From positions 62,001-126,000 of the forward strand of contig JAXGPL010000002.1 of assembly GCA_040766985.1 (NCBI GenBank): 64,000 bases of DNA, written 5' to 3'. Below, piece by piece: positions 43,464 through 52,973 of this stretch; positions within the stretch are counted from its first letter, which is position 1, and each line of letters starts with the position of its first letter. This DNA comes from JAXGPL01 sp040766985 (GTDB lineage Bacteria > Bacillota > Sulfobacillia > JAUYEG01). The notes under the pieces were generated by a model. That model did no database searches and had not been told where the DNA came from. It saw only the letters and a program-made list of their open reading frames with translations. Both the position numbers and the translations under genes were made by a program.

Positions 43464-44360
43464 ATGTCACCGCAGCAGACCGCCTGGTATCCGGGCCTTA
43501 TGGCACGGACCAGGCGCTTTCTTGACCGGTATCTAAAGCACCTCGATGTGATCCTCGAAGTCACCGACGCCCGCGCCCCGCGCTCTTGCCGGTGGCACGG
43601 CCTGGACGAAGTTCTCCAGGGCAAACCACGGATTCTGATCCTCAACAAGGCGGACCTCGCCGACACGGCAGTAACCGCTGAGTGGCAGGCATTTCATGAG
43701 GCTGCTTCGCTCCCTGCAGTGCCTGTCTCGGCCGCGGCGACAGGGGCCGCAGCCCGAGACCAAGCCCGCCGCCTGCGGGAGATGCTTCGCAGCATGGCCG
43801 GCACAAGCAGTCCGCTGAGGGCGGTTAAGGTGGCGGCGGTCGGCGTGCCCAACGCGGGCAAGTCGTCCGTTCTCAATCTGATCGGCGGCAGGCGCAGGGC
43901 GGCCACGGGGGCAAGGCCCGGACTGACTCGCGGCCAGCAGTGGATCGTGCTTTCCGGAGGCATCTGGCTCCTCGACCTTCCCGGGGTCCTGCCCCCCGCG
44001 CCGCGCGACCAGCGGGAGCTCTCAATCCTTGCTGCAGTAGGAACCCTGCCGGAAGGCGCCTATGACACACCCGACGTCGCGCTGTTGCTTCTGGCTGCCA
44101 TGGCAGCCCACCCGGGGCCTGCTGAGTTAGCTAAGCGGCTCAAACTGGGGCCTGGCGAGACGGGCTTTGCAGGGGCCGGCGAACGTGAGCCTGTCGATTG
44201 GCTGAAGGCCTGGGCGCTGCGGCGCGGCGCCCTCGCCGCCGGCGGCGAGCCCGATTTCGCCCGTGCAGCGGCGATGCTGGTTGCGGAGTTCCGGAGGGGC
44301 GGGTTCGGCAGGGTCAGCCTTGAGCGTCCTGAACACGGGGAGGCTGACGCACTTGGCTAG
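43464..44360 (+). CDS. rbgA: Ribosome biogenesis GTPase RbgA (YlqF)
   Basis: 298 residues. WYPGLMARTRRFL at the start, then permuted GTPase motifs: LNKADLAD (G4), GVPNAGKSSVLN (G1) and LLDLPGVLPP (G3). Promotes late 50S assembly. In the DAR motif region it reads VTDARAPRSCRWHG, where relatives have DARIPxSSRNP, a modest divergence. The ATG lies 6 bases after the lepB stop. Confidence 0.94.
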   Translation: MSPQQTAWYPGLMARTRRFLDRYLKHLDVILEVTDARAPRSCRWHGLDEVLQGKPRILILNKADLADTAVTAEWQAFHEAASLPAVPVSAAATGAAARDQARRLREMLRSMAGTSSPLRAVKVAAVGVPNAGKSSVLNLIGGRRRAATGARPGLTRGQQWIVLSGGIWLLDLPGVLPPAPRDQRELSILAAVGTLPEGAYDTPDVALLLLAAMAAHPGPAELAKRLKLGPGETGFAGAGEREPVDWLKAWALRRGALAAGGEPDFARAAAMLVAEFRRGGFGRVSLERPEHGEADALG

Positions 44361-45024
44361 ACCCGAAGCGGACGACCTCAGAGTAGCGCGGATGTGGCGG
44401 CACGAACTCAAGCTCACACGCGACCAGGGTTGGAGGGGACCGATTGCGGGGGTCGACGAAGCCGGCCGGGGACCGCTGGCCGGCCCCGTCGTGGCGAGCG
44501 CTGTGGTCCTGCCGCGGCGGATCTATCTGCCATCGCTGAACGATTCCAAGGCGCTTTCCGCCACGGTCCGCGAGCGCCTCGAAGGCCAGATCAAGGAGCG
44601 CGCCATTGCCTGGTCAGTGGTCGAGGTTTCCGTTGCCGACATCGATCTGATCAACATCCTGCAGGCCACGCACAAAGCGATGCGCCTTGCCCTGGAAACC
44701 CTCGGGACGCCGTTCGCCGGCGCCCTTCTCGACGGCCTGCCGGTGGCGACACTGGGGTTCGCCCACGCGGCTGTCGTCGATGGCGATGCCCTGTGCCCAT
44801 CGATCGCGGCCGCTTCGATCCTCGCCAAGGTCCAGCGCGACCGGATGATGGCCGAACTCGACGCCATCTACCCGGAATACGGCTTTGCGCAGCACAAGGG
44901 CTATCCGACGCCGCAGCACATCGCAGCCCTCCGCCGGCATGGCCCGTGCCCGATACATCGACGGTCGTTTCACTGGCACGGGACCACTCTTTTCGATCTC
45001 GCGGAGTTGTCCAGGGGTAAGTGA
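44353..45024 (+). CDS. rnhB: Ribonuclease HII
   Basis: 223 residues. The catalytic Asp/Glu are in AGVDEAGRGPLAGPVVASAV, with LNDSKALSATVRERL, a further Asp in ALLDGLPVA and SIAAASILAKVQRDR. Removes RNA from RNA-DNA hybrids and cuts at misincorporated ribonucleotides. TTG 44353 has GGGGAGG 9 bases upstream and overlaps rbgA by 8 bases. Confidence 0.95.
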   Translation: MARPEADDLRVARMWRHELKLTRDQGWRGPIAGVDEAGRGPLAGPVVASAVVLPRRIYLPSLNDSKALSATVRERLEGQIKERAIAWSVVEVSVADIDLINILQATHKAMRLALETLGTPFAGALLDGLPVATLGFAHAAVVDGDALCPSIAAASILAKVQRDRMMAELDAIYPEYGFAQHKGYPTPQHIAALRRHGPCPIHRRSFHWHGTTLFDLAELSRGK

Positions 45025-45055
45025 CGGTCAAGCTGAGAACCAGTCCGGAAACCTA

Positions 45056-45081
45056 GAGGCCACCGCCTGGGCGGTGGCCTC
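45056..45081. terminator. Bidirectional terminator between rnhB and the SASP gene
   Basis: GAGGCCACCGC (45056-45066), loop CTGG, GCGGTGGCCTC (45071-45081): 11 perfect pairs between convergent genes. On the minus strand it is followed by TAGGTTT; no U-run on the plus strand. Confidence 0.65.
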
Positions 45082-45102
45082 GTCTACTCCGGGGACGGGT
45101 GC

Positions 45103-45381
45103 CTACCTACTGGTGCGGGTAGTGGTCCCACCGGTAGTACCGATAGTCGTGCCGGTCGTGCCTCCGGTGCGCCCCGCGAGCTGCTGCTCGGCGAGCTGGA
45201 CCATCCGGCGGACCATGTGGCCGCCGACAGCGCCGCACTGACGGGAGGTCAGGTCACCCCAGTAACCGTCCGACGGAGTCGGAACGCCGATGTCACGGGC
45301 GACCTCGTACTTGAACTGATCCAGGGCCCGCTCGGCACCTTGGACGACAGTCTGCCTGGTAGTGGTAGAGCCTTGAGCCAT
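45103..45381 (-). CDS. Alpha/beta-type small acid-soluble spore protein
   Basis: 92 residues. ALDQFKYEVARDIGV and GYWGDLTSRQCGAVGGHMVR (the two SASP signatures; the first contains the GPR cleavage region) are followed by RMVQLAEQQL and an unusual Thr/Gly-rich tail of about 23 residues (GRTGGTTGTTIGTTGGTTT). SASPs coat and protect spore DNA and are digested by GPR (20014-21096). ATG 45381 with GAGGAGGTG upstream. A sigma-G-like promoter lies about 25-50 bases further up. Confidence 0.95.
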   Translation of the reverse strand: MAQGSTTTRQTVVQGAERALDQFKYEVARDIGVPTPSDGYWGDLTSRQCGAVGGHMVRRMVQLAEQQLAGRTGGTTGTTIGTTGGTTTRTSR

Positions 45382-45405
45382 GTGGTTGTTCACCTCCTCG
45401 AGCGT

Positions 45406-45434
45406 TAAGCTGCTTCGGATAGCTGCGCGTATGC
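45406..45434 (-). promoter_or_regulatory. Possible sigma-G promoter of the SASP gene
   Basis: On the minus strand GCATA (45434-45430), 17 bases, CAGCTTA (45412-45406), close to the forespore pattern GHATR-N17/18-CATnnTA (one mismatch in the -10). Location before a SASP gene supports it. Confidence 0.42.
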
Positions 45435-45669
45435 TAGGCAATTGTTGGTCAGGACGGGTCCGCCTTTGCTTTGCGAAGCATCGTACCCGCGACCAAATCC
45501 GGCTCTTCCCTCCCGCTCCCGGCGGTCCGCCACCGTGCCATTGGTGTAACCCCTGGTAGCCCTTCAGCCCAGAGCCTTGTCCTAATTGCTTCGGAAACCA
45601 ACGGCTCCGAGAGGAGGAAATTATTGCCATGCCGCCGAATTGATAGCAGCAACAAGGAGGTGCAGATCG
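45435..45669. other. Divergent spacer between the SASP gene and yraN
   Basis: No clear sigma-A promoter for yraN is seen. A GAGGAGG ribosome-site sequence (45611-45617) precedes a four-codon ORF, ATG-CCG-CCG-AAT-TGA (45629-45643), just ahead of the yraN ribosome site. It might be a leader peptide or chance. Confidence 0.3.
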
Positions 45670-46111
45670 ATGGTCCGTCGTCCCAAGGATATCGTTTTCG
45701 GTCGCGGCGGCGTGTGCGCTTCGGCTCGCTCCGGGCCTGCGACGCAGGCCGCGCGCACATCGCACATCGCCAAAGGCCGCGAGGCTGAGTTGGCGGCGCA
45801 CCGTTATCTTCTGCAGCACGGCTATCTGCCAGTCGCGCGCAACGTGCGGACAAGATATGGCGAGATTGACATCGTGGCCAGAGATGGCACGACGCTTGTG
45901 TTTGTCGAGGTCAAGTCGCAATCGGGGGCCTGTTCTCAAACCCGCGCCGCAGAAGCGGTCGGACCGCGCAAGCAGGGCGGGCTTCGCGCGCTTGCGTGGT
46001 ACCTGCGAGCAGGGGTACGGGCCCAGTACCCCATGCCGGTTCGACGTCGTCCTGGTGGACTTTCCGCCGTTTGGCCTCCCGTCGGCTAGCCTGGTCCGCG
46101 ATGCGTTCTGA
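45670..46111 (+). CDS. yraN: YraN-family (UPF0102) nuclease-like protein, 3' frameshift
   Basis: ATG 45670 with AAGGAGGTG upstream. The conserved endonuclease-fold core is AKGREAELAAHRYL, GYLPVARNVRTRYGEIDIVA (catalytic Glu/Asp) and LVFVEVKSQS. The literal frame ends at 46089 in unlikely sequence. The proper C-terminus PCRFDVVLVDFPP lies in another frame and stops at 46111; the switch is at a CCCC run near 46030. The first 30 residues, before AKGREAE, are extra. Precedes yifB as in many bacteria; its cellular role is not settled. Confidence 0.85.
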
Positions 46112-46117
46112 CCTCCG

Positions 46118-47741
46118 TTGAGCGTTACGGTACTCGGCGGCGTCATTCTGGGCATCAGCGGCAGGATCGTGGCCGTCGAGGTCAACATGCGCGAGGGCTG
46201 CCCGGCATCGAGGTGATCAGGCTCGCCGGGCGTACAGGGAATCTGCGCACCGGGTCAGATCCGCGCTCGCCGCCGTGGGATACCGGCTGCCGCCCCGCAA
46301 GTTCGTGGTAAATCTGACGCCGGCCGACATGCCCAAGCGAGGGTCGTCGCTCGACCTTCCCATCGCGGTGGGCCTCCTGCGGGCTACCGGCAGCCAGGTC
46401 CGCACGACGACCATTGGTTCGCCGGGACCGGCTTTAAGGGCAGGTCGGGCTGGACGGCAGTCTGTTGCCTTCGCCTGGAGCGCTCGCGTTCGCGCTTGCC
46501 GCCGAGCAGCGGGGCCTCGGAGGATCGTCGTCGCGCCGGGCGATGCGCCCTTCGCCGCGCTCGGCGGGATCGCGGTCTTGACGCTGGAGTCGGTGACCCA
46601 GTTTGTCCGCTGCGGGCCGCGCCCGTGGGATCGACGGGCGGGCCGCCTGCCGGCCGGTACGGATGGGCTCGTGCTGGAGTCCGACGGCATGCGCGCCGGC
46701 CGTGCGGACCCTGCCAGCCGGGCGGCACACCACCTGGCCATCGCGGGCCTCGCGGGGCCCCGGCGCGCCGTTCACCTCGCCGCGGCGGGCGGGCACTCGT
46801 GTTGCTTCCTTGGCCCGCCCGGCGTCGGCAAGAGCATGTTGGCGCGTTCACTACACGCGCTGCTGCAGCAACCCGCGGAAAGCGAACTGGTGCAAATCGT
46901 CGCCATCGCGACTGCCGGCAACCCTCTGCCGAGATCAGGCGGGGACCTGGAGCAACAGAGGCGTCGCTTCGCGAGCCGATGCTGTCCTGGTATCCCTGGG
47001 CGCCATGGTCGGCACCGGCAAGCCCTTTTGCGCAGGCGAGTGACGAGGGCCACGGGGGCGTGCTGTTGCTTGATGAGCTTGGCCGGTTTCGGGCGGAGGT
47101 GCTCTCGGCCATCTGTACCGCGATGGACAGGCGGTGGGTCGAGGTGCGCACCGAGCACGGCCCGGTTAGGCTGCCAGCCGGTTTCCAGTTGGCGGCGACA
47201 TCAACCTCTGTCCCTGCGGCCGCCTGGGCGGGCGACTCGGAGGCTGTCTGCACTCCTGCGGCCAGGCGCTTTGGCGGCAGCTCTCGGGGTCGGTTCTGGA
47301 CCAGGTCGACATGCACGTTGAGGTCTCAGGTCCGGAGCTTTGTGAATTGGAGCAGCGGTTCGTCGGCCGTTCGGCAACCATGCCGGATCCGTTCCCGCCA
47401 GCAGCTTTACAGAAGAGCAACGGGCATTGGCCGAGCTTGCCGCGCATCGCGCTTCGGTCGCCGAGGTGCGGGCCGTCCAGGCCGCAAGATACGGCGGCCA
47501 GGCCACCAACGCGACCGCGCCGGACGGGCTGGTGCTGGACCGGGCGATGATGTCGCAGGATGCGTTGCGGTTGTTGGCTCAGGCACATCAGGAGTTGGCC
47601 CTGTCCGCGAGGGGTTACTTCTCCGTGGTCCGGGTGGGGCGGACCATCGCAGATGTCGCAGGCCACGAAGCGATCGAGGCGGATGACCTCGCGGAGGCAG
47701 TAGCCTACCGCGCGAGAGGAGCGGGGGGAGGGGCCGGTTGA
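46118..47741 (+). pseudogene. yifB: YifB/ComM-type Mg-chelatase-like AAA+ ATPase, broken by many apparent indels
   Basis: The full protein can be traced across frames. They run MSVTVLGGVILGISG (TTG 46118), EVNMREG, GYRLPPRKFVVNLTPADMPK with SSLDLPIAVGLL (about 46277-46380), ALAFALAAEQRGLG, GDAPFAALGGIAVLTLESV, HSCCFLGPPGVGKSMLARSL (Walker A, about 46800), LLLDELGRFRAEVLSAI (Walker B, about 47065), NLCPCGRLGG, LDQVDMHVEV (about 47297) and SARGYFSVVRVGRTIAD (about 47605) to a TGA at 47741. ComM helicases aid branch migration during transformation. The neighbouring dprA, 9 kb on, is normally adjacent. At least six indels; sequence error is the likely cause. Confidence 0.85.
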
Positions 47742-47822
47742 CCCAAGTTGCCCATCTATGCTGCACACGGGCTCACGTTTAGGTATGCTAGGGATAGCTT
47801 TGCGCAAGGGGGATGCAGCCGG

Positions 47823-49489
47823 GTGCAGGTGTGCCGCCGCAGATCGCGTGCTCGAAAGGGGCTGTTCCTCGCCCTGTGCCTTGCGCTGAGCCTGCCGGTC
47901 CTCATGGCGTCGCTCGCCGGCTGCGGGCCGAGACGCCCGGTTGAGCGGGAGGGTGGCGTATTGCGCGTCGTTCTGCCGCGGGATCTTGGGGAGTTGGACC
48001 CGCACCGGGCCCGGTTGGGCACGCCCTTGCACAGCGCGTTGTTTGACACCCTGCTCGTCCTCGGGGCCGACAATCTCCCGCGCGCGGGGCTGGTCGGGTC
48101 GTGGCAGGTTAGTGCCGACGGGCTTGCCATCACGCTTGAACTAAGGCAGGGCGTGTTCTTCCACGACGGGACTCCGCTCACCGGTTCGGCCGTCGTCAAA
48201 AACATCGAGCGCGTGATGTCGGGCGGCAGCGAGCGGTTTCCCGTCAGGGCGATGTTAGGACCGCTTCGCGAGGCCAGGGCTGACGGGCAACAGGTCACGC
48301 TGGCCTACGATACGCCGTTTCCTCCCATCTGGGCTGCCCTGGCGGACCCCAGGCTGGGGATCATCGCTCCCTCTACATTGCAGCTCCTAGACGAGGGTGA
48401 AGCAGAGGCCGGCACCGCTGCTGTTCCGGCCGGGTCGTTCTGCGGCTCCGGACCGTACCGGCTTTCTGAACTCCAGGCCGATGTGGTCGAACTCGAGCGT
48501 TATTCCTCATATGCCTGGCCCCCAAAGACCGTCGACAACCCCGGGGCCGCATACCCCGACCGGCTGCAGGCCGTTCTTGTGGGCGACCAGGATCCCGCGC
48601 CTCCAGGGCAGCCCGATCCTCGACCTGCGGCTTCGATCGAGCCCCCACCCGACATCATCTGGTGGCCGGCGGACTACGGCGGTCCGGCAGCCGGCAGCCC
48701 CGGCAGGCAGGCGAGGACTGGCTTGATCACCCGTTCGGCGGCCACCGTCTGATCTATCTGGCCCTTGATCTGCGGCACCTGCCGCTGGCAGACCCGGCGG
48801 CCCGCCAGGCGATATCCCTGCTGGTCAATCGCGAGGGGTTGCTGGCGACGATGGGTGAGTCTCTGAGCGTTACGGCGTCCCTCGTACCGAGCGGCCTGCC
48901 CGGCGCTGTGGCAAGGATCGGCGCCGGCGGCGACCCTGCCGCCGCGGCTGAGTTGCTGGATCGGGCAGGGTGGACTGTTGCAGAGGACGAGACCAGAGCA
49001 AAGAACGGCGTGCGCCTCGAGGTCCGTCTCGCGACCTACGAGGATAACGAAGCCTTTGACCGCCTTGCCGACGCCGTCTGTGAGGCTCTCGAGACCGCGG
49101 GAGTGGCGTGCCGCCGCGTTGCCCCCCGGAGATACTTCGATCCCGATCTGGTTGAGGGCGCTCCAAACTTGTGGCTGCTGTTCTACGACTGGCCCGACAC
49201 TGATGTGCTGTACTACCTGTTCCACTCGGGCGAAGTGGGTTCCGCCAACCGCTCCCGGTACAGCAACCCCGATGTCGACACTCTGCTGTCGGCCGCCCGG
49301 CAGGATATGGACCCGGAGCGCCGGGCGGAAATGTATCGGCAGGCGCAGTTGCTGATCACCGGAGACGCCGCGGCGATACCGCTGTTTGAGTCGCGCGGCG
49401 AGTTGCGGGTATCGTCAAGGGTGGCCGGTTTCAGACCCCAGGCTCCGGGCAGCCTGCTTCTTCAGGATCTATACCTGCGATTCCGATGA
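47823..49489 (+). pseudogene. Lipoprotein extracellular solute-binding protein, family 5 (one frame break)
   Basis: GTG 47823 starts a signal peptide (about residues 13-33) with lipobox SLAGC, so the mature protein is lipid-anchored. GGVLRVVLPRDLGELDPHRA, VFFHDGTPLTGSAVVKNIER and SGPYRLSELQADVVELERY are SBP_bac_5 features. The second half (LADPAARQAISLLVNREGLL, LWLLFYDWPDTDVLYYLFHS, RRAEMYRQAQLLITGDAAAI) is in another frame after about 48660-48730. Such proteins bind peptides, nickel or sugars for ABC importers, but no permease lies nearby. Substrate unknown. Confidence 0.85.
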
Positions 49490-49626
49490 CGTCCGGGATC
49501 CTAAGCGGACAACCGAAGTCTGAATACAGCGAAACTTAACCTTCCGCCTGGCGTAGTAGCAGGGTAACAAAACCTCTCAATCCAGCAATCGGGCGTTCCG
49601 TCCCGCTAGTCAGTACCGGGGGTGCA

Positions 49627-51445
49627 GTGCCAGTGGAACAATTCCAGGCCATCTTGGCAGCGGACGTAGGCAGCACGACCACCAAGGCGATTCTCATTGA
49701 GCGTAATGGACAAGGCTATCACCTGAGGGCCCGCGGCGAAGCTCCCACCACCGTCGAATCCCCGCACGAAGATGTCATGATCGGCATGCGCAACGCCCTT
49801 CACAGGCTCGAAGAAGCATCAGGCAGGAAGCTCCTCGGCGAGAGCGGCCTGATCGTCCCGGCGGCCGACAGCCAAGGGATCGACCTGTTTGTGGCAACCT
49901 CCAGCGCCGGCGGCGGCCTGCAGATGACCGTGGCGGGGCTGATCAAGACCCTGACGGCCGAGAGCGCCCAACGGTGCGCGCTTGGGGCGGGCGCTATCGT
50001 GATGGATGTGGTATCGATCGATGACGCCCGGCTCGTGATCGAGCGCATACGCAGGCTCAAGGAAATGCGACCGGACATGATCCTCCTCTCGGGCGGCACC
50101 GACGAAGGCGACATCAGCCACGTTGCGGCGATCGCCGAGTACATCGCTGCCGCCAACCCCAAGCCGCGCCTCGGGGGCAGCGTCCGCGTGCCGGTGATCT
50201 ACGCGGGCAACGTCAAGGCCAGGGAGTACGTCGAGGACGTGCTCGGCGACCTGATGGACGTCCGGGTTGTGGACAACATCCGGCCACGTCTTGACAGGGA
50301 AGTGCTCGAACCAGCGCGCGCGGCGATCCACGACCTGTTCCTCGAGCACGTGATGGCGCAGGCGCCCGGATACCGCAACCTTCTTGAGTTGACCCAAAGC
50401 CGCATCCAGCCTACTCCGATGGCCGTTGGCAAGATCCTGCGCCGCCTTTCGGAGAGCCAAGAAGTCAACATCGTGGCGGTCGATATCGGCGGTGCGACGA
50501 CCGACGTCTTCTCGATCATGGATGAGAACTTCAACCGCACGGTCAGCGCCAACCTCGGCATGAGCTACAGCCTCGCCAACGTCATGGTTGAGACCGGCGT
50601 CGAACGCATCCTCCGCTGGCTGCCTTTTGAGTTGTCCGAACGCGAGTTGCGCAACTGGACCGCCAACAAGATGATCCGCCCGACGACCCTCCCTCAAGGG
50701 CTGGACGAGTTGGTCTTCGAGCACGCGATGGCCCGCGAGGCCATCCGCCTCTCGTTTGAGAACCACCGCAAATTGGCTGTCACGCTGCGCGGCGTTCAGC
50801 AAAAGCGCACGTTCGATGATGTTTTTGACCAGAAGCTGACGGGACAGCCGCTTGTCAGCCTCTCACAGCTCGACGTGATTATCGGCAGCGGTGAGCACTT
50901 CCTGTACGCTCCCCGCCGCGCCCAGGCGCTGGTGCTGATTGACGCGCTGCAGCCCGAGGCGGTCTCCAGGCTGTTTGTCGACAGCGTCTTCTGGCGATGC
51001 CGCATCTCGGAGCGATCTCCGACTCCTCTATCCAGACGTAGCCCTCGATGTGCCGCCTGGGCGATTGCCTGGTTCCGCTCGGCACGTGTATCGCGCCCAC
51101 GTCGAGCCGCCAATGAACTGCTCGCGGTCGTCACGGCTGTCCCTGCCAGACGGGCGCAAGGAAACCATTGAGGTCCGGGGCGGCCAGATCGTCCAGGCTC
51201 TGCGCCGACGAGCGCGCCGGTCTGCTGGTTGAGCCCCGGCGGGGCGTCGACATGGGCGCGGGGCTCGGCAGGCGCGTGACGGGTGAAGCGCGGGCGGCGA
51301 AGTCGGCCTGGTGATCGACGGCCGATCGTCTTTCCGGCGCGGCGCAGCAGCGTGCCGCAAAGGTACACGAATGGCTGACTGCTCTCAACGTCTATGATCC
51401 GGGGCTGCTCAGCGACTATGCACGAGCCTACGCAGGGGGTGTGAT
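49627..51445 (+). pseudogene. MutL/GlmL-family ASKHA ATPase with a C-terminal extension (3' part frame-broken)
   Basis: The literal frame (514 residues, to 51171) starts MPVEQFQAILAADVGSTTTK, a phosphate-binding actin/Hsp70-like motif. It continues with MILLSGGTDEGDISHVAA, VPVIYAGNVKAREYV, IVAVDIGGATTDVFSIMDEN and SANLGMSYSLANVMVETG, the MutL family named for a reactivase of glutamate mutase. From about 50990 the frame breaks. The remainder can be traced through MPHLGAISD, GDCLVPLGTCIAP, SLPDGRKETIEVRGGQIVQA, GVDMGAGLG, GEVGLVIDG and WLTALNVYDPGLLSDYA to about 51445, a total near 600 residues. No glutamate mutase GlmE/GlmS genes are present, so the substrate is unknown. Several indels are probably sequence error. 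Confidence 0.8.
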
Positions 51446-51450
51446 CCGGC

Positions 51451-52810
51451 ATGACCGCGATGGACGCCAGCGCCCTCCGGCATGTACGTCCGGCGCGAGC
51501 GCCTCCTCCCAATCCCAGGCGAGGTGCCGGTCAACGTCGGCGACGAGGTGCGGCCGGATACCGTGATCGCCAAGATCGAGGTCCTGCCCGGCGATCCTTA
51601 CGTCATCGATCTTCGCCAGGAGTTCCGCCAGAAGCTTACGGCCGCCGAGGTCAGTAAGGCGATGCAAAAACGCGTCGGCGAGCGGGTCATTGCCAACGAA
51701 GTGATTGCCCAGTTGGCCAAAGGCATTTTCAGCGAGGTGGTCACCGTCAAGTCGCCGGTCGACGGCGTCATCGAGTTTATCTCCCGGGCATACGGGCGTG
51801 TGCTGATCCGTGACCACCCGCGGTCGGCCCTGCCGGTGTCGGTCGTTCCGGTTGCCAAGCAACTCGACGTCTGGCCGGCTACAATACGGATGGCCTGCGC
51901 TACCGGGAGGGCGACGAGGTCAAGCAGGGCGCGGCCCTTGCCGACAGCCCGGGCGTGACCGGCGTGGACTACCTGCACAGCACCGATCAGCGGGATCATT
52001 GAAAAGATCGACACCCGCAACGGGACAGTGACCGCCGGCGCGCCCCACGATGGTCGAGGCGTACATCGCCGGCCGGGTAGGAGGCCGTCACGCCTGGAGT
52101 ATGGCGCAGTCGTGACATGCGACGCGTCGGTCGTTCCAGGCGTGTTCGGTATCGGTTTCGAGAACTGGGGATACCTCAAGATGGTCGCGAGCGATCCGCA
52201 GGATGTCGTGGATGCTTCCGATCTGCCGGGCGAACTCCGCGACGCCGTTATCGTCGGCGGAGCCAAGCTCACCACCGAAGCGGTTCGCAGAGCCGCGGCG
52301 GCGGGGGCGCGCGGCATTGTCTGTGGCGGGATGGACCATCTGGACCTTGTCGCCATCGCGGGCCAGGAAATTGGAGTCGGCATCACGGGCCAGGAGGATA
52401 TCCCGCTGACCATCGTTCTTACCGAGGGGTTCGGCCTGATGCCGATGGCTGAATGGACCTTTGAACTGCTGCGTGCAAACGAGGGGCGTCTGGTTTCTTT
52501 CAACGGCACGACTCAGGTCCGGGCCGGTGTCATCCGCCCAGAGGTGATCATCCCGTTCTCGGGCGACGGGCCTGCCCGCACTGAGGCAGTCGAATCCGGC
52601 GGCCAGGTCGTGCGCGTGGCACGCGGCCTGGCGCCTGGAGCGACTGTGAGAGTGCTCCGCAAGCCGTACTTCGGGATGTGGGGCGAGGTGGACGAAGTGC
52701 CGGTTGCGCCGGAGCGCTTGGAGACTGAAGCTCTGGTCAGGGTGGTCCGGGTCCGCCTGCAGGACGGGCGTACCGTCACGGTGCCGCAGGAGAACGTCGA
52801 GGTGTTCTAG
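51451..52810 (+). pseudogene. Uncharacterised partner of the MutL-like ATPase (barrel-sandwich-like repeats plus conserved C-terminal domain), frame-broken
   Basis: ATG 51451 with GGGGGTGTG upstream. The frame then switches near 51483. LLPIPGEVPVNVGDEVRPDT, VIAKIEVLPGDPYVIDL and TVKSPVDGVIEFISRAYGRV look like lipoyl/RnfC-type barrel-sandwich elements, and a second copy (EGDEVKQGAALAD, SPISGIIEKIDTRNGTVTAG) follows in other frames. The intact last 260 residues contain VPGVFGIGFENWGYLKMV, AVIVGGAKLTTEAVRRAA, GARGIVCGGMDHLDLVAIAG, VGITGQEDIPLTIVLTEGFG and TQVRAGVIRPEVIIPF, then a KOW-like end (LQDGRTVTVPQENVEVF). I know of no assigned function. It is directly behind the MutL-like gene and ends at a terminator, so the two form one unit. 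Confidence 0.75.
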
Positions 52811-52855
52811 CTGCAAGCGGAGCGGCCGCTTGGCCGCACGTGATGGGCATCGCAG

Positions 52856-52883
52856 GGCGTGGGGCAACGGGCCCCACGCCTTT
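52856..52883 (+). terminator. Terminator after the MutL-partner unit
   Basis: GGCGTGGGGC (52856-52865), loop AACGG, GCCCCACGCC (52871-52880), then TTTGTCC. It separates this unit from the ABC transporter genes. Confidence 0.7.
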
Positions 52884-52973
52884 GTCCAAGCAGGAGTAGC
52901 ATTTCCTTTGTGGTATGTTCTGTTTGATGTTCGAAGCAATAGTGCCCGCCTCGTGCCGGATGGGGGTTCGGAT

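Noticed and set aside
45103..46188. A 361-codon minus-strand gene containing the SASP
   Set aside because: Only the last 92 codons match SASP and have a ribosome site; the upstream part is antisense to yraN.
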